Assembly (NCBI GenBank): GCA_002811645.1
Contig: PDIP01000038.1
Location: 1 to 64,000 of the forward strand
DNA: 64,000 nt
Source: Corallochytrium limacisporum
Lineage: Eukaryota; Opisthokonta
Direction: 5' to 3'
Below are positions 31,319 through 40,257 of the stretch, piece by piece. The notes beneath the pieces were generated by a model that saw nothing but the letters and a program-made list of their open reading frames with translations, did no database searches and was not told the origin of the DNA. Positions within the stretch are counted from its first letter, which is position 1. Every line of letters begins with the position of its first letter. Made by a program: the position numbers and the translations under genes.

Positions 31319-33550
31319 ATGACGGAGAAGAATATGGAGTCCTGGCGGCTCCAATATCAGCCGTCTAACGCAAGCAAGTCTGCTGATGGACGGCAAGGTA
31401 AAGACCCGCTTCGGTCACAAACTGCCGTTATCCCAGTAATGGACCTTGCAAACGCACGGCTGAAGGAGTCAATTTCATTATTGAACGCGGCGGCACAGAA
31501 TACAGGTCGATCCACTGTGTTTCAGCAACTGCCCAAGCACATGAGACGCAGAGCTATGAGCCACAAACCAAAGCGACTCCCTAGACGTCATCAACAGACC
31601 GCCAAGGAGCAAATGCAGACGCCACAGGACCCCAAGAAGGTCAATAGAAAGCATCGGAGGCGCCCTCGAAATTTGAAAAAGGAGTTTAGTCAGCGACCGG
31701 GCCATGCAACGTGGATGGAGACTCATATTTGGCATGCCAAACGAATGCACATGGGAGATCGGTGGGGCCTGAAATTAGCACTCTATCCGAATGACAAGCA
31801 TGAACGGGCCTTGTACAGAGCACTCAAGAATCAAGCAACGATTCATGATGCCTCCTACTGGACCCCAATTGAATTGGAGTACACTGGTCTAGCAACTAAC
31901 GCACTGTTGATCTGCCAGGAAATGTTGAAGTCAGTTAATGCCATCGGTGCACCCAACTCGGGCATTGCTGCGCAACATCTCGTCGGACGGGACTTTAGAT
32001 ATCAAGGTAATTTACACGTATACGACCAGTCAACGTATGTCGGAGAAATCCAGGTTCAGTTTGTGGGCAATTCATTACTTTGGGTCTGGGCGCACCCTGC
32101 CTCTGCGGGATCTGTCAAAGAACTGTTGAGCCAGACGATTCACCAGGACGTACGCGTGAATGATCCTATCAAATTCCCACCACAGAGATTTGAGCTCCGT
32201 GGTCCACGCGCAGCTGAGTTGATCACACGTTGCTTCATGGGCTACGAGAATGCTGATGTGACTAAGTTGAGTACAAGTGGCCTGCAGGCAATGCCACGAC
32301 ACGGGATTCAGGCGACTGTTGTCGTGAATCCCATGCGAACCTTCCCGCCGGCTCGGCTACTGACTGGGAGACGGGATAAAGTGGAAGAGCAGGGGCATAG
32401 TCATCTAAATGTACCTCAGGACAGTGAAGACGCGGTAGACGCATTTGGCCCCAAGAGTCGGGAAACACTGTTTTTCGCCATTGATGACTCTGAAGATCTT
32501 GAGAAAGCGAATGAGGATCCCAACGGCAAGGTCAAAGAAAGGCGCATGAGACACAATAGTAAGATCAAGAACAAGTTTTTACTAAGCGGAGACCGTGGTA
32601 TCAAGGTGCCCCTCATGATCATTCGCAGAGGATGTCATTCGAAGGCACGAGCATTGTATCACGGAGTGAACAACCCTGGTAAGCAGCCCCTGGAAGGATA
32701 CGACCTTGTGATCCCTGCGGGCTGGGGCCGTGCGTTCTGGAACCCCTTAGTGTTTGCATCGGCAAGGGTGATGGGACTGAATAACTTATATCAACTTTCA
32801 GGCTCGTTTGCAGGCCCATTGACCGGTGCCGGGATTATGGGCCTGCCTTTTCCATGGTCGAGCCCGGATACGCCGGCCTATCGGGAGATGATGGACCAGG
32901 ACCGATTCCAGGCGGAGACGAAGTATGTGTCAAAGCCCCCTGCAAAACGAATCAATTACCACCGTCTAGCACAGCCATCCCCGTTTGCCCCAGATTGGGG
33001 TAGTGTTTGCCCTGGCAAGAAACCCTTCCATGTCTTGCGTAAACGAGAGCTGCTCAAAACGCTGTACATTGTCGTGAATCGATCAACTGACGTAAATATG
33101 CAAAAACGGAACAAAGTTGCCAATCAGCTCGCTGGAAAGAGCGCGCTAGCTGACCTTGAGGCAGTTGTAAGCAAGGATGACACACAGCAGGCGCTAGTCA
33201 TGGTCAGCATCACAGCTTTGGAAGGTAATCCGGAGAGATGGGCACCGCTAAGTCTTGCCTCTCTTTCCAAACCAGTTACTGACTGGCCAAAGCAGGAACC
33301 TATTAAAGTTGCAGCGGAATGCGTCCCCGCGTTCCCTACTGTGGGCTACGCGGAGACTATCGGCTTCAATGACCGCGCGGGCAAGTGCGCGGGCATGGGC
33401 TTTGTCAGCCTGCGGAGCTTGTTGGAATTTGCGAAACTGAGCTGTGACCCGGAGAAAAGTCTGCAGATCCAGCACCAGTTTCTGATCCGGCCGCTGGGCA
33501 GCCCACAGTACCGTCCCGTAGTCCTTCAGATCCACATTCCATCAACGTAA
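31319..33550 (+). CDS. POP1: RNase P/MRP protein subunit POP1
   Basis: A 743-residue POP1, the large protein subunit of RNase P and RNase MRP, which process tRNA 5' ends and pre-rRNA in nucleus and nucleolus. The POP1 N-terminal domain contains LPKHMRRRAMSHKPKRLPRR at 71-90, and then the HIWHAKRMHMGDRWGLKLAL segment. The POPLD domain lies at about 425-490, with KVPLMIIRRG and GWGRAFWNPLVFASARVMGL, and WSSPDTPAYREMM beyond it. The C-terminus has VGYAETIGFNDRAGKCAGMG, which resembles the end of other POP1 proteins. It is shorter than human POP1 but has all core regions. The ATG at 31319 is the first in frame. It converges with the kinase gene, with 127 bp between stop codons. Confidence 0.94.
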   Translation: MTEKNMESWRLQYQPSNASKSADGRQGKDPLRSQTAVIPVMDLANARLKESISLLNAAAQNTGRSTVFQQLPKHMRRRAMSHKPKRLPRRHQQTAKEQMQTPQDPKKVNRKHRRRPRNLKKEFSQRPGHATWMETHIWHAKRMHMGDRWGLKLALYPNDKHERALYRALKNQATIHDASYWTPIELEYTGLATNALLICQEMLKSVNAIGAPNSGIAAQHLVGRDFRYQGNLHVYDQSTYVGEIQVQFVGNSLLWVWAHPASAGSVKELLSQTIHQDVRVNDPIKFPPQRFELRGPRAAELITRCFMGYENADVTKLSTSGLQAMPRHGIQATVVVNPMRTFPPARLLTGRRDKVEEQGHSHLNVPQDSEDAVDAFGPKSRETLFFAIDDSEDLEKANEDPNGKVKERRMRHNSKIKNKFLLSGDRGIKVPLMIIRRGCHSKARALYHGVNNPGKQPLEGYDLVIPAGWGRAFWNPLVFASARVMGLNNLYQLSGSFAGPLTGAGIMGLPFPWSSPDTPAYREMMDQDRFQAETKYVSKPPAKRINYHRLAQPSPFAPDWGSVCPGKKPFHVLRKRELLKTLYIVVNRSTDVNMQKRNKVANQLAGKSALADLEAVVSKDDTQQALVMVSITALEGNPERWAPLSLASLSKPVTDWPKQEPIKVAAECVPAFPTVGYAETIGFNDRAGKCAGMGFVSLRSLLEFAKLSCDPEKSLQIQHQFLIRPLGSPQYRPVVLQIHIPST

Positions 33551-33677
33551 CAATTTTTCAAGCAACAGTATGCGGCATTGTGTATATAAAGGAACATTCG
33601 AACAAAACAGATATGTAATTCTTTGGAGTTAAGTTACTAGGCTTTGTTGCTAAGATATCCAGTATACGTTCACAGAT

Positions 33678-35465
33678 TCAGTGCGGTTCGTACTGTGACT
33701 TGTGGATCATTGCGTCCACCTGGGACATCACATCCGTAAGGAACGGCCGTTCGGTGCTGTGCATGGCGACGCAGGCTTTCGCGAGGTTGGCGAAGTCATG
33801 CAGTACCTGAGGAGGCCACGGACCACCCTTCACGTCGACGAGCTGTTCCGGTGTCACACCCTGATTGAGACTATTCACAATGTAGACCTGCAACGGCCCA
33901 TCGATCGGTCTGCCATCCTGCCAGACCTGTTGGCCTGTCAGCAATTCCAACAACACCACACCGTAACTGTAAACATCAGTGCGGTTGTTTAGCATACCAT
34001 GATCAATGTACTCGGGGCAAGTATATCCCCAGGTGCCACAGTCCTTTGTGCGCACCTCGACCAGTGGTAATGGAGTGGGACTCTGAGGTGCCTGCCAGCT
34101 CTGCCGTCCGCCGCTGCCGTCGCCACCAGACACCCTGTGCTCGCGGTGCGGTGCCTGCCGCATGAGCATCGGGTCACTGCCATTGGCCTGCTGCGGGGGC
34201 CCGGTGGTGGTGTAGGCAGGCTGTTGCTGTTGCGGTGGCGGAGGTGCCATGCCCGGGCTGACCACGATAGGATTCTGTTGCTGCATGGCCTGTGTTCCAG
34301 AGTAGACCGGAGTTTGCTGCTGCTGGTAGAAATGTACCTGTTGCGGTACAACCTGCTGCTGCATCTGTTGGGCCTGCATAAAGTGTCCCTGGGCGGGAGC
34401 ACCGTGGGCCGGCGGTGGTGGCAAAGCCTGTGCCTGTGCTGGGGCAGGTGCTGCGTACGCAGCATTCTGCTGGGGTGCCTGCTGCGGGGGTGCCTGCTGT
34501 GGTGGTGCCTGCTGCGGGGGTGCCTGCTGCTGGTTTGCAGATGGCCAACCGTTCGGATCCTGTCCTTGCTGCGGTGGCTGCTGTTGCAAATTGTTCCACC
34601 CTCCATTATTCTGTGTCTGCGGCTGCTGTTGTGAGTTCTGCTGTGACATTCCGGCCGCACTTTTTCTGTTATCGTTTCGCATAACGCGACTTAGGCCAAA
34701 GTCCGCAATCTTGGGGGTCCAGTCCGCGTCCAGAAGTACATTCGCAGACTTGAAGTCGCGGTGGAAAATGGGTGGCTGTTGATGATGGAGGTAAATCAGC
34801 CCTTCACATGCACCCTTTGCTACGAGAAGGCGGAGATACCACGACAGTGGCGCAGTATTTCCAGCACAGGCAAGCCTGTCCTGCAGGTTGCCGTTCGGCA
34901 TCAGTTCGTAGACCAAACCTCTGTGCATTTCGTACATGGAATATCCCAAGAGCTTGACAATGTTTTTGTGTCTGCATCGACTGAGGAGATTGATATCCCT
35001 TAGGAACTCCTGATCAGCGTGATTTCCCCATCCTTTTAACTTCTTTACCGCAACCCAGCGGCCGTCGAGTTGTCCCTTATAGACGACGGCAAACGTGCCT
35101 TCTCCAATGAGGTTGCCTTGGGAAAACTGCTGTGTTGCGTCGGCCAGTTGCCAAAAGTCGTAGACATTTGGCGGTTCATCTTCCACCACAGATTGTTGGG
35201 TTGTGTGCTGTGGCTGAGGGGTGGCATGTTGTGGCTGCGGTGTGCCATGCTGAGGCGTCGGTGTGCCATGTTGTGGCGTCGGTGTGCCATGTTGTGGCGT
35301 CGGTGTACCATGCTGTTGTGGTGGTGTAGAATACTGTACCTGCGCCTGTTGGTTCGGATCGTAAACCTGTCCGTTGTTCTGCTGTACCGTTGGCTGTGGT
35401 GCAATCTGCGCCAATGGCTGCGGCGAGTGATGCATCTGCTGGGGCGGTTGCATATCGTACATCAT
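33678..35465 (-). CDS. Pelle/RLK-type protein kinase with a long Gln/Pro-rich insert in the activation segment
   Basis: A 595-residue soluble kinase of the IRAK/Pelle/RLK group. The first 100 residues are Gln/Pro-rich and contain heptad tandem repeats. The kinase domain runs from about 114 to 580. It has the glycine loop (GEGTFAVVYKG, 121-131), ATP lysine K141, HRD 235-237 with K239 and N242, and DFG 255-257. The PE of the APE-like motif is in TCPEY at 482-486. The Phe of HRDFKSANVLLD resembles plant receptor-like kinases. All catalytic residues are intact. Between the end of the DFG segment and KDCGTWGY, about 210 residues (262-472) of Gln/Pro-rich sequence are inserted. They share composition with the N-terminus and include APPQQ tandem repeats. 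No transmembrane segment or death domain is visible, so the upstream signal is unknown. The ATG at 35465 is followed directly by another Met. Confidence 0.9.
   Translation of the reverse strand: MMYDMQPPQQMHHSPQPLAQIAPQPTVQQNNGQVYDPNQQAQVQYSTPPQQHGTPTPQHGTPTPQHGTPTPQHGTPQPQHATPQPQHTTQQSVVEDEPPNVYDFWQLADATQQFSQGNLIGEGTFAVVYKGQLDGRWVAVKKLKGWGNHADQEFLRDINLLSRCRHKNIVKLLGYSMYEMHRGLVYELMPNGNLQDRLACAGNTAPLSWYLRLLVAKGACEGLIYLHHQQPPIFHRDFKSANVLLDADWTPKIADFGLSRVMRNDNRKSAAGMSQQNSQQQPQTQNNGGWNNLQQQPPQQGQDPNGWPSANQQQAPPQQAPPQQAPPQQAPQQNAAYAAPAPAQAQALPPPPAHGAPAQGHFMQAQQMQQQVVPQQVHFYQQQQTPVYSGTQAMQQQNPIVVSPGMAPPPPQQQQPAYTTTGPPQQANGSDPMLMRQAPHREHRVSGGDGSGGRQSWQAPQSPTPLPLVEVRTKDCGTWGYTCPEYIDHGMLNNRTDVYSYGVVLLELLTGQQVWQDGRPIDGPLQVYIVNSLNQGVTPEQLVDVKGGPWPPQVLHDFANLAKACVAMHSTERPFLTDVMSQVDAMIHKSQYEPH
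34470..34526 (-). repeat. APPQQ coding tandem repeat
   Basis: Four near-identical 15-bp units encode Ala-Pro-Pro-Gln-Gln at about residues 314-332, inside the activation-segment insert. Such repeats can vary in copy number between strains. Confidence 0.85.
35202..35320 (-). repeat. His-Gly-Thr-Pro heptad coding repeat
   Basis: About five 21-bp units encode a heptad close to HGTPTPQ at residues 50-88 of the kinase. The first copies are almost identical and the later ones diverge (HATPQPQ, HTTQQ), suggesting recent expansion at one end. Confidence 0.85.
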
Positions 35466-36229
35466 ATCTGCACGTGAGGAAGTATTGCCCCTTAGGAGGA
35501 ACCTTCTTTGCTTGATTACCTGTCAAAAGAAACGAGGCTGACCTCTGAATCCTTTTCGCTTCCAGTGAACCACTCTATGACATTATCTGTTTGTCCTGAG
35601 GCTTTGTACAGTGGTCGCAAACAGTGTCCGTTTTGGACTACGCGTTGTTGTCTTCGGTTATGCGTGACAACTTATTCGTTCCCCGGAACAATTCCGCTTG
35701 TATTCTCTACACTATTGTCGCCTTGAGCTTAGCTAGAAGGTACTGCACATAGTCTTGGAATTGGTTGACTACCATCCTTCAGGTACCATTGCCAGGGATT
35801 GTCGAACCAAAGCGAAGCTCTATCAGGCCATTGCACTCCAGTGCACCATCCAACCAAAACAAATGGTAGATACCATCACAATTGAACACCAAACAAACAA
35901 TGGAACGAACGGTGTATTCCCATCCTGGATGGCGCTTTGGCCTGCAGCAAACTCAGCAACTCACTTATTACGCCCAGGAGCAACTGCTCCAGGCTCTCGG
36001 TTGAACTGTACCTCCAGGTCAAAAAAAACACACTCTCTGATACACTTCAAAGCAAACCCAAATTCGCCAATTCTGTGTTTCAAAAGACACAGAGTAACCA
36101 TACCGAGGACCGATAGTCGAAAAATGTGGAGGAGCAGGACCTGGTCTAACACTCGAAAGCACCACGACCGCGGCACCACGGCCACAAGTTCCATAGTTGC
36201 GACACCAGCACACAGCCTTGCTAACATAC

Positions 36230-36440
36230 AGGTAGAAGAGAGGGTAGGGGATGTTGGGGGGGGAGAGGTCGAAGGGAGGTCAAAAGGCGAGTAAGGGGAG
36301 AATGCGAGCAAAAAAAAGGGGGAGAGAGGCAACGGTGAGAGGGCCGAGAAACAAGAAGGAAAAAAAAAAAATGGAAGGAGGGGAGAGAGAGAGAGGGGGA
36401 AAAGAGGGGGGAAGAAAAGGGGGGGCCAATGGGGGCAGCG
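36230..36440 (+). repeat. Polypurine island 1
   Basis: Almost uninterrupted A/G sequence on the plus strand, with G and A homopolymers. It is low complexity and capable of forming triplex or quadruplex structures in principle. Confidence 0.8.
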
Positions 36441-37299
36441 GAGCGGCCTAAAGTTGGAGGAGGTGTGCCCGGTAGAGAACGTGTGCTTGTGTGGAGGAGA
36501 TTGCATGCGGTGTGTGGTACATGCAGTCCTCGTTGGCCAAACCCTGTTGTAACCTGAAAACCTCTCCCTGCTCTGCTGGGCCAACCTTCGGGGCGCTGCT
36601 CCCCCCCCCCTCCTCCCCTCTTCCCCAGTTTCAGTACCGAACCGTTCGCGAACTTGTGCCCTTTGGCTTCCCCTTCCTTGGGTTTCTCTATAGACGGCAG
36701 CCCTGGCCCTGGACCCCCCCTTGGGCTGCCACACACTGGCATGGTTTGGTTTGCATAATTTGAATCTATATTTAAAATTTGTATATTGAAGACCCATATA
36801 TTTAATACTTAACATGGACGACCATAGAAACTGGGGACCAGTCCCGGAATAGCGGGTCACTCCGGAGGGGGGATCGAGGTCGGTAGTCAGCACCGGCAGT
36901 CTCCATCCCGGTAGTTTCAGTATAAAGATCGGGTTGCACCCTGACCATACTCTACGGACGCCTTGGCGGACCTCAGTCGGCGTTGTTATTGCAAAAAATT
37001 AACACGTCTGATCACAAAAAACAGTATATTGGATATTAAATAGAAAATTGAGTACTCTAGATAGAGGTGTCAACATGTATATTGCTTCCTAGCCAGGGCT
37101 GCGGAATCTTGCCGGTCCAGTAACGACATGAACGTATTGCCGCTTATGGTGGTACACTCCAACAAGCGTTCATCATTTTCAGTACCCATGATATTGCGAT
37201 GGGAGTTTCAAATCGTGTAATTGCTGTATGGTTATTTTTGTATCCGTCAGCACGCTTGCTGGCCGCCACGGCACGGAAGCCGTGCGGCAGAATACGCCG

Positions 37300-38170
37300 A
37301 CCCCGGGGAAGAGCGAGGATAAGAGAAAAAAAAAAGGAAGAGAAGTTCAAGGAAGGACTTAAGCGGGGGGGGGGGCACACGGGCAGACAGAGAGGGAGAG
37401 AGAGAGAGTCAGAGAAAGAGGGAGAATAAAAGAGGAAGAGAGTGACAGCGCGGGAGTGAGGAAGGGAGAGACTCGGCAAAAACAGGGAAGGCTGCTGCTG
37501 CAGGGGGGGGGGAGGGCACCAGTAATGGTCGGGCAAAACACGAAAGGAATCCTCCCGAACACAGGCAGCAAGAGAGAGAACGGGGAAAAGAGATGGCACC
37601 GGCAGAGCGCCTGCTCCCCTATCTGGGAGAGAGGGACTTGCAAAAAAATGAAAAGAAAACACCGCCCGGTGTCAGCCCAGAAGAAGACGAAGGGAAAAGA
37701 TAGAGAGCCTTGCGGGGAAAAGGGGGGAAGAGGGGGATAAACCGAGCAAGGGCTTCAGCTCTGCGCAGCAGACCACAGGTGAGAAGAGACGACAAGGAGA
37801 GGGGGGGGGAGGAGGAGGGGAAAGCACGCCAGGTCGCAGTGCGGAACGGGGTGGTGGTGGTCGGTCAGGCGGCAAGGTTTTTTAATGGCCCCCCTCTTCC
37901 TTCCCCGCCGGATGGAGAGGAGGCCCGGGTATTACCAACAAGGGAAAAGTACAGCGGTTGATGAGGATCGCGGATGGAGAACGATGGGAGGGGGGGGGGC
38001 CGATTCCGCGAATGTGAGCGGGGAGACGGAGTACTTTGCTCTCCCTCTCTCTCCTCTCCCCCCGCCCCGCCCTGCGGAGAAGGGCGGAGGGGAGAGACAG
38101 AGAGGGAAACCTGCGGAGAGGCCAAGTGTGAACACGGGGGGGGAGGGGGGAAGAGGGAACAGGAACCACA
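37300..38170 (+). repeat. Polypurine island 2
   Basis: The longest purine-rich stretch in the window, about 0.9 kb, interrupted by short mixed segments. It includes G runs at 37366, 37503, 37801 and 37990. The bias is consistently on the plus strand. Confidence 0.75.
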
Positions 38171-38740
38171 GCAGTGCATCATTGCACCCAATCTAATCGG
38201 AAAAACAGCCATGGGGATCACGGTCAGCAACACCGGGCACCAATAACAAAAAAAAAGAATAGAGGGCGCTCCAAGGAAAAAGCAACAAATGACCAAGGAA
38301 GCAGCCAAAGGGTAAGAAAAGAGCAGGAGAAAAAACAGGTCAAGTCGGTAGCAGTGGCGCGTGCTGTGGTGAGCATTCAAGTGATACCGTGCTTCCCGAT
38401 GGATATATTGGACCACTGGGCTTCCCGGTGGTCGCTGAACTTCGACGTCGACCACAAAAAAAAAAGGCAAAAGCACAATTAAACCGGGGCATGGGAGTCA
38501 ATTCCGAACCGGTGGAAATCGTGGCTCCGTTTGACCAAATTGTGTCTGTGTAATGTCCCGGCTTGAATACGAAAGAAAGTGATGCACTTTTTTTTTCTTT
38601 TTCCAAACTGGAGAAGAAATGGAAGGAAGATTGGGGTGAAAAAGATCTTGCCTTTTGCCTTCGTCTCCCCTCTCGTCTCTTCCCCCCCCATCACCGCGGC
38701 TTTAGCGACCCCTGACAGGAACGGGGGTTGCCGTTCCCTG

Positions 38741-38753
38741 TACTTTCACTATA
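38741..38753 (-). repeat. Recurrent intergenic motif (TATAGTGAAAGTA)
   Basis: On the minus strand this reads TATAGTGAAAGTA. It is intermediate between the TATAGTGAATATA form at 328 and 23334 and the TATACTGAAAGTA form at 43312. Confidence 0.4.
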
Positions 38754-39219
38754 CTTCCTTGGGCCAGGCGGAGGTGCATGAATTTGTCACCCCTCAGTCC
38801 GGCAACGGGGCAGGTTTCTCGATTTGGTAGTGAATGTATCGAAAAGCTCTCCGCGATGAGAGTTGTCCATGGAAAGGGAGAGGCAGGACCGCGCGAGCGC
38901 AGCGAATTCTGTATGATATACCACTGTGTTATGATAATTTCATATATTAAGTGCTCGGGGAACATTCATAAACAATCACACACCTATGGACCGTGTTGTG
39001 AGAATATATTGTTGTACCGTGCTGTCAATTTGGTTGGGGACCGTCCTGAGTTGGCCGATGAGGACAAGGGGCAAGGGGGAAGTTCAGGCAAAGAAGGCCC
39101 ACAGCGACGAAAGTTAAGAAAAAAATTCCTTTGCCAGCACATTTTCCCGTACTTCACCCACCTGCTTCCCTGTAACTGACCTGATGCAATAGTTCTTGCC
39201 ATAGTAAAACAATTCTGTA

Positions 39220-39470
39220 TTGCAGGACAGGGCGATCGGGAAAAAAAAGGAAAAAAAAAACAGAGTGAGAATGCCAAAATCGCAGGTCGCAGCCCTCCCT
39301 TACCCCCGGGAAAAGGGGGAGAGGGGGGGGAACAGAGACAGCCGAGCGAAAAAAGGGGGGGGGGGCAGCAGCAGTGAGCCAACAAAGGCAGCAAGGCAAG
39401 ATCGAAAGGGAAAAGAGGGGGGGGGACCTGTGGGGAGACTCCCTGCGGGGTTGAGGGGGGGGGGAAGGAA
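39220..39470 (+). repeat. Polypurine island 3
   Basis: Purine-rich plus strand with G runs of 9-12 bases near 39354, 39417 and 39456. It is low-complexity sequence without coding features. Confidence 0.75.
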
Positions 39471-40257
39471 GGACAGAAAGGCAGGGCTCCCCCGCCCCCC
39501 CCTCCTCCGGGGCATGGCCTGAGGAGTCTGACCAGTTCTTGTGTGATTGAGTGAATAAAATGTGTGTTTTGATAGTGGCATTTTTGTCTCGGTCGTGTCT
39601 GTTTTTGTGTGTGTGTGTGTGGTCTCACCCGCTGAACCCTCCCCAACTAAACTCTCTCTCCCCTCGTCTCCTTTTCTCCTCTCGTCTCAATCTCCCCCCC
39701 TTCCTCCCCCCCCAAAAAACCCAACCCCTGCAACCCCAATCCCATGGCGTGTGAGAAGAAGAGGGGGAGGGGGAGTGTGATAGAGAAGGAGTGAGATAAA
39801 AGAGGGTGAGCCAATACGCCAACCGTGATATATTATCAAAGAAATATAGTGGTTCGGCAAAGTGCTTGGGAATATCATACAGAGAAACAGGTGACAAAGT
39901 TATACTGATACTGTCGCTTGGGTTGTTGGATGGTGGTCCCCAGTCGGGGACGTTCTTGGCTTTCGTGACAGAGTTGTTTTGAATTATGTCGCAGGCAGCA
40001 GTCACCGCATTCTGGTCATCCACTGTTGTTTTGCTGATGCTGTGTTGTTTGGCCGACATGCTCGGACTGTGATTTGGCATCCTAAAGATAGATATGAATT
40101 GATCCAAGGATCGATGAGGAAGCATGACTTGTAAATGATCTGAACAGAGATGAGTGGTTGGTATACTGGCAAAAAAAACTATGGATTCTATGTTCTATGG
40201 ATGTGGTTATGGATGGGTTGGGTGCTGAATTGATCTCTGCCGGGGATCGTCTTCGAT

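Larger units (their letters stand above)
35466..40257. other. 4.8-kb gene-free region rich in purine tracts
   Basis: No frame in this region resembles a known protein. The longest, 310 codons on the minus strand at 35961-36893, is mostly a reading of polypyrimidine sequence. The plus strand has long purine-rich islands (36230-36440, 37300-38170, 39220-39470) with many G runs of 8-12, and a pyrimidine island at 39640-39720. Motif copies lie at 36912-36922, 38741-38753 and 38826-38838. A GT repeat sits at 39606-39621. The 5' flank of the kinase gene is at its left end and the 3' flank of the bZIP gene at its right. Confidence 0.5.

Noticed and set aside
35961-36893. 310-codon minus-strand frame
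   Set aside because: Much of it is a Pro/Phe/Leu/Ser reading of the complementary polypurine island. No domain is visible and frames on the other strand overlap.
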